This document shows, in pieces, positions 1-6,107 of a DNA stretch of 6,107 bases. A program made the translations under genes and the position numbers. Source of the DNA: an uncultured Dokdonia sp. (GTDB taxonomy: Bacteria; Bacteroidota; Bacteroidia; Flavobacteriales; Flavobacteriaceae); assembly GCA_937124495.1 (NCBI GenBank), contig CAKZKZ010000961.1, forward strand, positions 1-6,107, in the 5' to 3' direction. Below the pieces are notes generated by a model. The model saw nothing but the letters and a program-made list of their open reading frames with translations. It was not told the origin of the DNA and made no database searches. Position 1 is the first letter of the stretch. Each line of letters begins with the position of its first letter.

Positions 1-17
1 GTGAACATAACTACTAT

Positions 18-446
18 TTAGATCTGTAAATAATAATTAATTATTTCAAATAATTCAACTTCATCAAATCAATTATTTTGAAACCATGTATAATTTTGAT
101 TGATAGTAAAATCATTGTTTTCAATTTGAAATACAGGTTCAACTCAAAAATATATACAACACGCAAGTCTGTGACATCAATCAATAATTTCTCACTTATT
201 ATTAATGATAATTGGATATTTTGAGTTGTATCATTTATTTTTGAAACTTAAGATAAGTTCAATGAATTTATTTTCATAGTCATTAATAGAGTCTTTATTA
301 TGTTCAAATCATCAAGTAGCTATTTTGATATATTTTAAATAAATATCTTTTATATTATTTAAATTTCCTTGTAAATAATATTCTATAAATTTAATTCTAA
401 GAAAAATATCCAGTCTATTTGATAAATTTAAATTACTTAATTTCAT
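18..446 (-). pseudogene. Possible decayed protein-coding gene remnant
   Basis: The minus strand reads protein-like in three successive pieces. Bases 446-231 give a 44-codon frame starting MKLSNLNLSNRLDIF. It is interrupted by two adjacent TGA codons (314-309), then continues in frame as FEHNKDSINDYENKFIELIL. After a frame change, 232-143 gives about 30 residues (DTTQNIQLSLIISEKLLID...VVYIFE). After a second change, 140-18 gives EPVFQIENNDFTINQ..., with one TGA at 71-69 and a final TAA at 20-18. The interior stops are all TGA, which fits point-mutation decay. The order of pieces faintly recalls LPS-biosynthesis proteins with a DGxHR-type motif, but that motif is not intact (LIDVTDLR). This is a low-certainty reading; AT-rich DNA produces chance Lys/Asn/Leu frames. 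Confidence 0.33.
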
Positions 447-671
447 ATAATAATTGTTAATGTTTTCTTTTTAATTTTTGAATCTGAGATAGAAAATCTG
501 TAAAAGTATTCTTATTTATTATTACAAATATAATACTCCAGAATATAAATATTCATCACAAGATTATAAATAATTGTAATCTTTCAAAGTTTTCTAAGTG
601 ATGCATTAATGTTTGTTGGAATAAAGTTGCAATCAATCATAAAAATATGATATTAAAAGCCGAAGAAATTA
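447..671. other. AT-rich non-coding stretch downstream of the giant gene
   Basis: No frame longer than about 30 codons without stops is visible in the minus frames read here, and there is no RNA gene or recognisable mobile-element end. It separates the stop of the DUF4157 gene from the decayed remnant. The only structure seen is the hairpin at 560-583 and a shorter six-base-pair dyad at 636-651. Confidence 0.5.
560..583 (-). terminator. AT-rich hairpin, possible weak terminator
   Basis: An inverted repeat of 10 base pairs (one T-G pair) with a four-base loop: AAGATTATAA and TTGTAATCTT on the plus strand. It lies about 90 bases after the stop of the DUF4157 gene. The stem is mostly A-T and no run of T follows on the minus strand, so intrinsic termination is doubtful. 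Confidence 0.2.
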
Positions 672-3600
672 TTAAATCACTTTGAGTAAATAATTAACGA
701 ATTTACCCATATCACTAGCGTCTATTCTTCCTAAAACTACTATAAGAATATCAATGTCAGCAACCTTTGGCAGTATTCTAGCTATTTTATCTACATCAGT
801 TATTTTTTCTAAAACAGCAAGTAGTTTATTTGGCGTAAACCCTCTTGTAACATCTACTAAAGCTACAAAATCATCCAATTTACTACCCAGAGCTTCTAAG
901 GCGGTAATGGCTTTTTCGATGTCTCCTACACTTTCAAGGAAGTCAAGCAACTTATTAAGTTCAGATGTTCGATCTAGAATAGTTACTAATTTATTCATCT
1001 CAGTAACACCATCAAAAATTCGTAATACCCTGTTTAAATCATCTGCATTATTCAATACTTTTATGAGCTTATTTACTTCGGTGACCTCATCTAGAATACG
1101 TAAGGCTTTCTGTAACTCGGTAGCATCTTCAAGAACTTTAAATAACCCTTTCAAATCAGTTACATCAGTGACCAGCTTGACAAAAGTGCTAACATCCATT
1201 CCTTCTCTGCCCATTAAGGCAATAAATCGCGGAATATCATCAATACTTTTGGTAAGCGCTATAACCATTTTATTAAGATCTGGCGCGTCTTCTAATACTC
1301 TGAGTACCGCTGCAAATTCATCTCCAGATTTTGCCAATACCTGTAACAATTTTGTGAGCTCAGCAGTTTCAGATAACATTCTTACTAAAGCATTCCCTTT
1401 TCCAAGTGCAATTGCTCGCTCCATAAAGGTTAAAATTTGTCCTATATCATCTGCATTTTTAAGTAATAAGAATAGACCATCTAAATCATCTACTGCACCT
1501 AGTACTCTTATTAGTCTATTGATATCATCAGCTTTATCCAACATCCGTATCATATCATCTATAAACCCTGTACGGAATAAAATGCGAAGTAGTGTTGCTA
1601 AATCCTGTACTGTATCAATAATTCTAATTAATGCTTTAAGGTCTTTAGCTCTAAGTACAAGACGTAAGAATATAGCAAACCTAGGAATGCGAGAAACAAT
1701 AGCTACAAGTCTCGAAATTCTAGGAATCCATCCCATCAAACGAGCATAAACTCCTGTTCCAATAAGTGCAAAAGCTAATTCAAAGAGCCCTCTTCCTAAT
1801 AATCTACCTCGCTCATATGGAGTTAAACCTTGTGTCACTATTGCGGCAATCAAGAAGTATAGAAAGGCTATCACTCCAACAATCAATCCTATAATCAAGA
1901 GTACTTTTCCTATTAGTGCTAAAGTGACTGTTGTGAAAACGACTAGAAGTACAATAATTATTACTATAATAAGAATAATGATCCAGAAAAGCAGCGTTCC
2001 CATTGCTTCCCATAACGCGCTAAGTAATCCTGTAAACCCATCCCAAAAGCCTTGAAATACTCCGCGTACAAAAGACCAAAAATCATCCCCTTTATTAAAT
2101 TCGCTATCTAAATTATCTTCAAAACGATCTAGGATTTCTTCTTGTTGTTGGATACCTTCAGATACTCGTTCTCGCATATCTCTTACATCCTCGTCTAACT
2201 GATGATCCCATCTAGTTTCTTCCTCATTCACTTGATCTTGTAATCCGGTATCTAATTCATCACCCACAGAACGAGCACCCATTTCAGAATTGCGAGCAAC
2301 TTCATCGATAGCATTAACAGTATCTGTTTGAACTTGAGTTGCAGCCGTATTGTAATCGGTTCCTATTTGTGTAAACGTAGGAATAACGCGGTTTTGTGTA
2401 TTGACTAATTCTGTTATAAATGCTGTTACTCCAGTAGTTAATCTTGTATTAGATTCTGTCACAAAAGTAGTAACGTCATTTTCTTGATCAGTAATAGCTT
2501 GTTCTAAATCTTGCTGAGCTTCGGTAACCTCATCTCTATGCCAGTAAATTTTACCAATTTCTTTTGAAAACTTATCTATATCTGCTAGTGAATTTCTTTC
2601 ATCTTCACGTAGTTTTGCTTTTACGTGTATTTCTACATCATAAAGCTCTTCAGTAATTCTTTCTGGTAAGCCACTTAAAGAAGTTATTTGCTGGGTAATA
2701 CCCGTATTTACCTCTGTTTTTAAATTATTAGTTTCTGTTCGTAATCCATCCACTGCCTCCACACCAGAATCACGTAATGCAGTAATCGTTTCATCTCTAT
2801 TTTCAATAACTTTACTTCTCGCTTCATTTTTACTTTCTGTAAATTTTCTTGCAATACTAGCAGAATCGTCTCTATAGTTTTTTGCTAAATCTCGTGCATG
2901 TTCAGTTACCGAATCAGAAATAGCTCTTCCAGATTCTCTAATTTTTGCTACAGTATCTGCTTTACTATCCCATGCAGATTCTGTTACTTTATCTGCATTA
3001 TCATTATTTCTATATTGACTTGATTTTCTACGGATAACTGTATCTACTCCACGTACTTTTTCATTAGTAGAATTGTTAGCTATGTTTGCCTGTTCATTTC
3101 CTCCTGTAATTACGGCTTGTGCTTTTGATTCTCCTTTATCTTTTATTAATTTTTGCTTTTCTGTAGTAATTGTATTAATACGTTTTAATTCTGTTTCAGC
3201 AGTTTTACGAGCGTTCTCAATTTCGGTATTTCGCTTAGTATTAATCGCTGTTTCTACAGTTCTAAAAGTTCTATCAATGCTACCAATGACACTAGTTTTG
3301 GTTTCTCGTAATCTTCGAATTTCAGCATTTACTTGGTTAATTGCACGTTCACGTTCAACTCTAATAAATGTATCGATAGCAGTATTTTTTTCTCTATAAA
3401 AACTTTCAACAGCTTGCTTTCTTTGAGCAACAAAAGCAGTGAATGCTTCAAAGGTTGGGAATGCTACAGGTCCGCCTGCAGCTCCACCATCACTTTGCCC
3501 TCCTTGTTGTTGTGTGCCACCAGCTACTCCTTGTTGATTTCCTTGTTGTGGATTGCTATTGTTGTTTGGAGCGTTTGTATTGTTTCCATTTGTATTATCT

Positions 3601-4826
3601 CCATTTACATTTTGATTACTTTGATTAGAGTTGTTAGATTGGCTATCATTAGTATTAGGTTGTTGTTGATTATTTCCTGTACTTGGGTTATTAGGGTTTT
3701 GATTATTTTGTTGATTGGACTGATTATTATTGTTGTTATTTCCTTGATTTTGTCCGTTACCAGTATTTTGATTGTTGTTTTGGTTATTGTTTTGATTTCC
3801 TTGTTGCTGATCGTTATTTTGGTTTTGTTGCTTGCCTTGTTGATTGTTCTGTTGTCCATTTTGATCGCCATCGCCATCGCCTCCATCTTGTTTTTGAATT
3901 TGAGGGGCAGATGGATTAGATTGAATTTTTGCTTGGGTAGTTTCGGTAGAAGAAGCCCCTTGTTGTACCGTATGTGTTAATTCATGTGCTAGTAGATGTT
4001 TCCCAGAATTGCTTTCAGGACTATATTTGCCTTCATTAAAATAAATGTCATTTCCACTCGTAAATGCTTGTGCTCCTAATTGCTGATTCATTTGTACAGC
4101 ATTACTGTCATTATGAATCCGAACATCATTAAAATCTGCTCCAAATCCAGATTCCATTTCACCTTTTGTATGGGTGTCTAATGGACTTCCTCCTCCTCTT
4201 GAATTATTTAAATTATTTTCTACAGATGAAGTGTTTCCATCGTCTCCCGTCGTTTGCTTTTGTAGTGTTTGAACTTCTTCTTCCTCCTTTTCTTGTACTT
4301 CCTCGTCCTCCATACGTTGAACGTCTTCGGCAGCCATTTTTTGTATGGTGGGAAGGGTAGGAGTAATATCAGAAGATTCTTTAGCCTGTATAGTATCTTC
4401 AGGCATTTGTTGAACAGATTCCTCACCTGTCATCATTTGGAGTTCTTCTCCTCCCTGATCTGATTCTTCCTGTTGTTGGATTTCTTCTTCCTCGGCTTTT
4501 TGAATATTGTTATTTTCTTTCAATTGTACACCAGGGGTAATAGGATCTACAACAGGTTGTTGTTGAATCTCTATTTCTTGTGTGTCTTGTTTTTGGACAT
4601 CTTCTTCCGATTGTTTTTGAATCGTGGGCGTTGCAGGAAAGAAAGGTGCTGAAGATTCGTTACTTTTTGCTACAATCTGATCGGCAGCTTTATCTGCTTC
4701 TACTTCATATTTGTCTCCAGGTTTTCCTACATCAAGTTTTGGCTGAATAAAAGAAGTACTTGATCCAGAGTTAAATAAACTTGGATTTCGAGATGTAGTA
4801 CTATTTTTATGTGCAGCAGAGAACAT
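672..4826 (-). CDS. DUF4157 (eCIS core domain) giant protein with coiled coil, TM hairpin and 13-residue repeats
   Basis: A 1384-residue multidomain protein. Residues 26-55 carry IQPKLDVGKPGDKYEVEAD, the N-terminal signature seen before DUF4157. Residues 67-191 are acidic with an [IV]Q octad pattern. Residues 210-291 are a full DUF4157: GFGADFNDVRIHND, AFTSGNDIYF, then LLAHELTHTVQQG with the zincin-like HELTH at 281-285. Residues about 311-436 are Q/N-rich. Residues about 455-905 are charged, Ala/Thr-rich and probably a long coiled coil. Residues about 944-998 form two hydrophobic helices separated by one Lys (974). TPYERGRLLGRGLFEL (1002-1017) resembles the segment that follows the membrane part in polymorphic toxins. 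Residues 1061-1384 are about 24 short helical repeats. There are no cysteines in the N-terminal linker. DUF4157 is known from contractile-injection-system cargo and polymorphic toxins; delivery or toxicity here is inference. No nuclease, deaminase or other toxin domain is visible at the C-terminus. ATG 4826 is chosen because the signature begins 26 residues later. The leader is A-rich without a Shine-Dalgarno motif. Confidence 0.9.
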   Translation of the reverse strand: MFSAAHKNSTTSRNPSLFNSGSSTSFIQPKLDVGKPGDKYEVEADKAADQIVAKSNESSAPFFPATPTIQKQSEEDVQKQDTQEIEIQQQPVVDPITPGVQLKENNNIQKAEEEEIQQQEESDQGGEELQMMTGEESVQQMPEDTIQAKESSDITPTLPTIQKMAAEDVQRMEDEEVQEKEEEEVQTLQKQTTGDDGNTSSVENNLNNSRGGGSPLDTHTKGEMESGFGADFNDVRIHNDSNAVQMNQQLGAQAFTSGNDIYFNEGKYSPESNSGKHLLAHELTHTVQQGASSTETTQAKIQSNPSAPQIQKQDGGDGDGDQNGQQNNQQGKQQNQNNDQQQGNQNNNQNNNQNTGNGQNQGNNNNNNQSNQQNNQNPNNPSTGNNQQQPNTNDSQSNNSNQSNQNVNGDNTNGNNTNAPNNNSNPQQGNQQGVAGGTQQQGGQSDGGAAGGPVAFPTFEAFTAFVAQRKQAVESFYREKNTAIDTFIRVERERAINQVNAEIRRLRETKTSVIGSIDRTFRTVETAINTKRNTEIENARKTAETELKRINTITTEKQKLIKDKGESKAQAVITGGNEQANIANNSTNEKVRGVDTVIRRKSSQYRNNDNADKVTESAWDSKADTVAKIRESGRAISDSVTEHARDLAKNYRDDSASIARKFTESKNEARSKVIENRDETITALRDSGVEAVDGLRTETNNLKTEVNTGITQQITSLSGLPERITEELYDVEIHVKAKLREDERNSLADIDKFSKEIGKIYWHRDEVTEAQQDLEQAITDQENDVTTFVTESNTRLTTGVTAFITELVNTQNRVIPTFTQIGTDYNTAATQVQTDTVNAIDEVARNSEMGARSVGDELDTGLQDQVNEEETRWDHQLDEDVRDMRERVSEGIQQQEEILDRFEDNLDSEFNKGDDFWSFVRGVFQGFWDGFTGLLSALWEAMGTLLFWIIILIIVIIIVLLVVFTTVTLALIGKVLLIIGLIVGVIAFLYFLIAAIVTQGLTPYERGRLLGRGLFELAFALIGTGVYARLMGWIPRISRLVAIVSRIPRFAIFLRLVLRAKDLKALIRIIDTVQDLATLLRILFRTGFIDDMIRMLDKADDINRLIRVLGAVDDLDGLFLLLKNADDIGQILTFMERAIALGKGNALVRMLSETAELTKLLQVLAKSGDEFAAVLRVLEDAPDLNKMVIALTKSIDDIPRFIALMGREGMDVSTFVKLVTDVTDLKGLFKVLEDATELQKALRILDEVTEVNKLIKVLNNADDLNRVLRIFDGVTEMNKLVTILDRTSELNKLLDFLESVGDIEKAITALEALGSKLDDFVALVDVTRGFTPNKLLAVLEKITDVDKIARILPKVADIDILIVVLGRIDASDMGKFVNYLLKVI
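675..1652 (-). repeat. Array of about 24 degenerate 13-residue helical repeats
   Basis: Encodes residues 1061-1384, up to the last residue before the stop. The unit is about 13 residues: [DE]-[LIV]-N-K-[LIV]-[LIV]-x-[VI]-[LF]-x-x-[AV]-[TSD]. Eight successive units between 1211 and 1314 are exactly 13 long, for example DLKGLFKVLEDAT, ELQKALRILDEVT and DLNRVLRIFDGVT. Hydrophobic residues at unit positions 2, 5, 6, 8, 9 and 12, with T/S/D-D/E at the junction, suggest one short N-capped helix per unit stacking into a solenoid. I do not recognise a named repeat family. Confidence 0.8.
1830..2000 (-). other. Double transmembrane segment of the giant protein
   Basis: Encodes about residues 943-999. 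A first stretch (about 944-972) is almost purely I, L, V and F. A single Lys at 974 is followed by a second hydrophobic stretch (about 975-998). A tryptophan-rich amphipathic run (about 916-948, with FW, GFW, LW and FW) leads into it. It may be a membrane hairpin that helps a delivered cargo insert into or cross a membrane, or simply an anchor. The role is inferred. Confidence 0.8.
2112..3464 (-). other. Long charged helical / coiled-coil region
   Basis: Encodes about residues 455-905. The composition is rich in K, R, E, D, A, T and Q, with few prolines and aromatics and regularly spaced aliphatic residues (for example ERERAINQVNAEIRRLRE near 491-508 and QQDLEQAITDQEND near 771-784). This suggests a long helical rod or bundle of roughly 450 residues leading to the membrane segment. 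The heptad pattern was judged by eye, so exact coil boundaries are uncertain. Confidence 0.7.
3519..3896 (-). repeat. Gln/Asn-rich low-complexity tract
   Basis: Encodes about residues 311-436. The segment is dominated by Q and N with some G, S, T and D, and has no hydrophobic core. It is bounded by GGDGDGDQ on the N-terminal side and a Gly-rich stretch (about 434-452) on the other. On the plus strand it reads as repeated ttg/att/gtt triplets, which explains a long hydrophobic antisense frame here. It is most likely a flexible linker between the DUF4157 head and the coiled coil. Prion-like assembly is conceivable but not shown. Confidence 0.85.
3957..4199 (-). other. DUF4157 domain with HELTH motif
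   Basis: This segment encodes residues 210-290 of the giant protein. The conserved order is complete: Gly-rich entry, SGFGADFNDVRIHND, QLGAQAFTSGNDIYF, YSPES, then LLAHELTHTVQQG. The HExxH motif keeps both histidines (281, 285) and the glutamate (282), as in zinc metallopeptidases, so a metal site is possible. No obvious third metal ligand follows within about 20 residues; His238 upstream is one candidate. Whether DUF4157 cleaves anything is not evident from the sequence. Confidence 0.9.
4254..4628 (-). repeat. Acidic [IV]Q octad-repeat linker
   Basis: Encodes residues 67-191 of the giant protein. An [IVL]-Q dipeptide recurs at residues 69, 77, 87, 100, 108, 116, 129, 138, 146, 161, 169, 177 and 185. 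Spacing is exactly eight residues within the runs 69-77, 100-116, 138-146 and 161-185. The unit is roughly [IV]-Q-[KRQ]-[MQ] followed by acidic residues. Residues 67-80 (PTIQKQSEEDVQKQ) and 159-172 (PTIQKMAAEDVQRM) look like a duplication. Linkers of this style precede DUF4157 in many proteins, often with cysteines; here there are none. Confidence 0.75.
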
Positions 4827-4860
4827 GGTTCTATTCTTATAAAGAGTTATATTATTTTAA

Positions 4861-5598
4861 CTATTGATTACTAAAAAAAAGAGGGGCACTTGCTTTGTAA
4901 AATTCAAAACCAGTTATTTTTTCTTTTTCTAAAACATTTTTCAGTGATTCTGAAAAATAAAAGAAGCTATTAGAACGAGTAACAACAGGGTATATATCAG
5001 GAGCTTTATCAAATACAATTTCTTTTTCTTTAATATCTGCTGTTTTATATAATGCTGGAGCAGATTCACTTTTTTCTTTTAATACGAGTAAATCGTTATA
5101 ATTAAAAATGGGGACCTCATTAGATGTATCAAAGCGTTCTACAAATGTTGAATTTTTATAATTTATTTTAACATTGTTTTTTGCTATGAGCAGAAAATAA
5201 AAATCGTAAGAAGTTTCATCATGAATTACTTTTAATGGATAGTATTTGTGAGATGGAAGTAAAAAAGAAGATAATAATTCTTTACATCTAGATGATACAA
5301 AAAAACCAAAACTTTGATTGATTTCAATAGATCTCATAAAATCATCAGGACTAATGGCATCCTTATCTAAATAGAAGTCATAGAACTTTATATTATCATT
5401 TGGAATCTTTTGATCTGCAGTATAATTGTTGTTGTTATTTGGGAAAAATAGCTTATTGTCAATATATTCTTTTGACCCAAATTCATTTTTCATTTTTGAA
5501 AACAATTTATCCTTCGATGGATTTTTATAAAATGTTGAATCTGGTAATTTGGACTCAGAGGTGCAAAATCCAAATTCATAATATTTTAATGGTTTCAT
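4861..5598 (-). CDS. imm11/DUF1629-like putative immunity protein
   Basis: A 245-residue soluble protein with no signal peptide or membrane segment. Two parts recall the imm11 (DUF1629) family of polymorphic-toxin immunity proteins. A central segment (about 97-140) has FGFFVSSRCKELLSSF, then LPSHKYYPLKVI and YDFYFLLIA. The C-terminal segment (about 201-236) has DIYPVVTRSN, FFYFSESLKNVLE and KITGFEFYKA, matching the family pattern of 'serine-rich helix, then I-TG-x-x-F'. Immunity proteins of this type bind and neutralise a cognate toxin in the cytoplasm; that role is inferred here. It starts at ATG 5598, one base after the stop of the LptF-like gene (TAA-T-ATG), so translation is probably coupled, and no Shine-Dalgarno motif is visible. 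The DUF4157 giant starts 34 bases downstream. Its order upstream of that partner is unusual, since immunity genes normally follow their toxin. A short N-rich loop (about 54-58) is a curiosity. The family call is by pattern recognition and moderately sure. Confidence 0.6.
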   Translation of the reverse strand: MKPLKYYEFGFCTSESKLPDSTFYKNPSKDKLFSKMKNEFGSKEYIDNKLFFPNNNNNYTADQKIPNDNIKFYDFYLDKDAISPDDFMRSIEINQSFGFFVSSRCKELLSSFLLPSHKYYPLKVIHDETSYDFYFLLIAKNNVKINYKNSTFVERFDTSNEVPIFNYNDLLVLKEKSESAPALYKTADIKEKEIVFDKAPDIYPVVTRSNSFFYFSESLKNVLEKEKITGFEFYKASAPLFFSNQ

Positions 5599-5599
5599 A

Positions 5600-6107
5600 T
5601 TATAAGTTTTTTATTATAGCGTCATAAAAATCGTCAATATTGTGTATTCCTGATTCTTTATATTTCCCTTTTACTTTAAATAATTGGTCAATGAGCTGAT
5701 CTGTACTTAAATCATCAATAGCGCTACCAAGTTTTTTATTCATCTCTTCTATAAATTGTGCAGGCTTTTGACCAGAAGCTCCTGGGAGAAGTTCTTCAGG
5801 ATAATCACGTTTAAACCTTTCCAGTAATTCTCTTTGTCCTTCTGTATAATTGTATTGTTGGTAATTTCTAACAAGATCAATTAATTGTTGATCACTTAAT
5901 GAACTAAATTTATCAAGACTTCCTTGATCGTGCTCAGTAATGAGTGCTTTTTCATACACAACTTCTTTTTCGGCATCTTCTCTTGGTTGTACAAATAGAT
6001 ACTTAAGTCGTACAAAAAATCCTCCAAAACTAAACAATCCTTGATCAGAAGTTGCGCGTCTTGTAAAGTAAACACTCAATGGAAACATAATTAGCGTGGA
6101 CATCCAC
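5600..6107 (-). CDS. LptF/LptG-family permease, C-terminal part (5' end outside window)
   Basis: Only the 3' part is present. The first ATG is at 6103, but the frame is open to the edge and the codon before it (6106-6104) is TGG, so the ATG is internal (W-M-S-T-L-I). The fragment begins with a hydrophobic helix (about residues 1-14 from that Met), followed by TRRATSDQGLF. This resembles the last membrane helix and following segment of Bacteroidota LptF/LptG (YjgP/YjgQ) permeases, inner-membrane subunits of the LptBFG transporter that extracts lipopolysaccharide for export. The cytoplasmic tail has the LSDQQLIDLVRNYQQY segment (about 69-84), which I recall from flavobacterial LptF tails, and a second similar LSTDQLID motif near 132-139. 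It is highly charged and ends in ...DAIIKNL. It sits one base upstream of the immunity-like gene, suggesting one transcript. The family assignment is from memory of the motifs. LptF is likelier than LptG because of the long tail. A different membrane protein remains possible. Confidence 0.7.
   Translation of the reverse strand, partial: WMSTLIMFPLSVYFTRRATSDQGLFSFGGFFVRLKYLFVQPREDAEKEVVYEKALITEHDQGSLDKFSSLSDQQLIDLVRNYQQYNYTEGQRELLERFKRDYPEELLPGASGQKPAQFIEEMNKKLGSAIDDLSTDQLIDQLFKVKGKYKESGIHNIDDFYDAIIKNL

Noticed and set aside
636..651. A six-base-pair dyad (ATCATA/TATGAT) after the giant gene as a terminator
   Set aside because: The stem is short, nearly all A-T except one G-C pair, and is not followed by a T run on the minus strand.
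1..671. CRISPR array, tRNA or insertion-sequence end in the left region
   Set aside because: No regularly spaced direct repeats, cloverleaf-like arms or terminal inverted repeats with a target duplication were seen.
754..1749. A 331-codon open frame on the plus strand
   Set aside because: It lies wholly antisense to the repeat part of the DUF4157 gene. Its Ser/Leu-rich product mirrors the repeated Asp/Leu/Lys codons of the other strand, and it has no recognisable domain.
3605..3886. A 93-codon minus-strand frame rich in Ile, Thr and Lys
   Set aside because: It is an alternative frame inside the Q/N tract of the large gene, with composition explained by that tract.
3333..3980. A 215-codon plus-strand frame that looks like a membrane protein
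   Set aside because: Its long runs of I, L and V are the antisense reading of the CAA/AAT codons of the Q/N tract, not a real membrane protein.
4166..4463. Several short frames on both strands over the acidic linker
   Set aside because: All overlap the well-supported DUF4157 frame and show no family features.
5600..6103. A complete 167-residue small membrane protein starting at 6103
   Set aside because: The frame is open upstream to the window edge with TGG just before the ATG, and the sequence fits the end of a larger permease, so it is treated as a partial gene.

Overview
The window looks like a low-GC, Bacteroidota-type chromosome segment, most likely a marine Flavobacteriia member. The indications are strong A+T richness, A-rich leaders without Shine-Dalgarno motifs, an LptF-like tail of the flavobacterial kind, and a large DUF4157 (eCIS core domain) protein. 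The assignment rests on recognition of sequence features; no search was run. All three convincing genes lie on the minus strand and read from the right edge to the left.

Right edge (5600-6107): the C-terminal part of an LptF/LptG-family permease. Its reading frame stays open to the window end. One base after its stop codon comes a 245-residue protein (4861-5598) that resembles the imm11/DUF1629 immunity family. After a 34-base spacer comes a 1384-residue protein (672-4826) filling two thirds of the window. It has an N-terminal segment and DUF4157 domain with an intact HELTH motif, then a Q/N-rich linker, a long coiled-coil region, a double transmembrane segment, and a tail of about 24 short helical repeats of about 13 residues.

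Left end (1-671): no intact gene. The minus strand of 18-446 reads like the remains of a protein-coding gene broken by TGA stops and two frame changes. Bases 447-671 hold only AT-rich sequence with a hairpin that might serve as a weak terminator.

Working together (inference): the immunity-like gene and the DUF4157 giant look like a co-transcribed effector/antidote or cargo module placed behind an LPS-export gene. DUF4157 proteins are associated with extracellular contractile injection systems and polymorphic toxins, but no sheath, tube or baseplate gene lies in this window. No known toxin domain is visible at the C-terminus of the giant. The most unusual points are the 13-residue repeat array where a toxin would be expected, and the immunity-like gene lying upstream instead of downstream.
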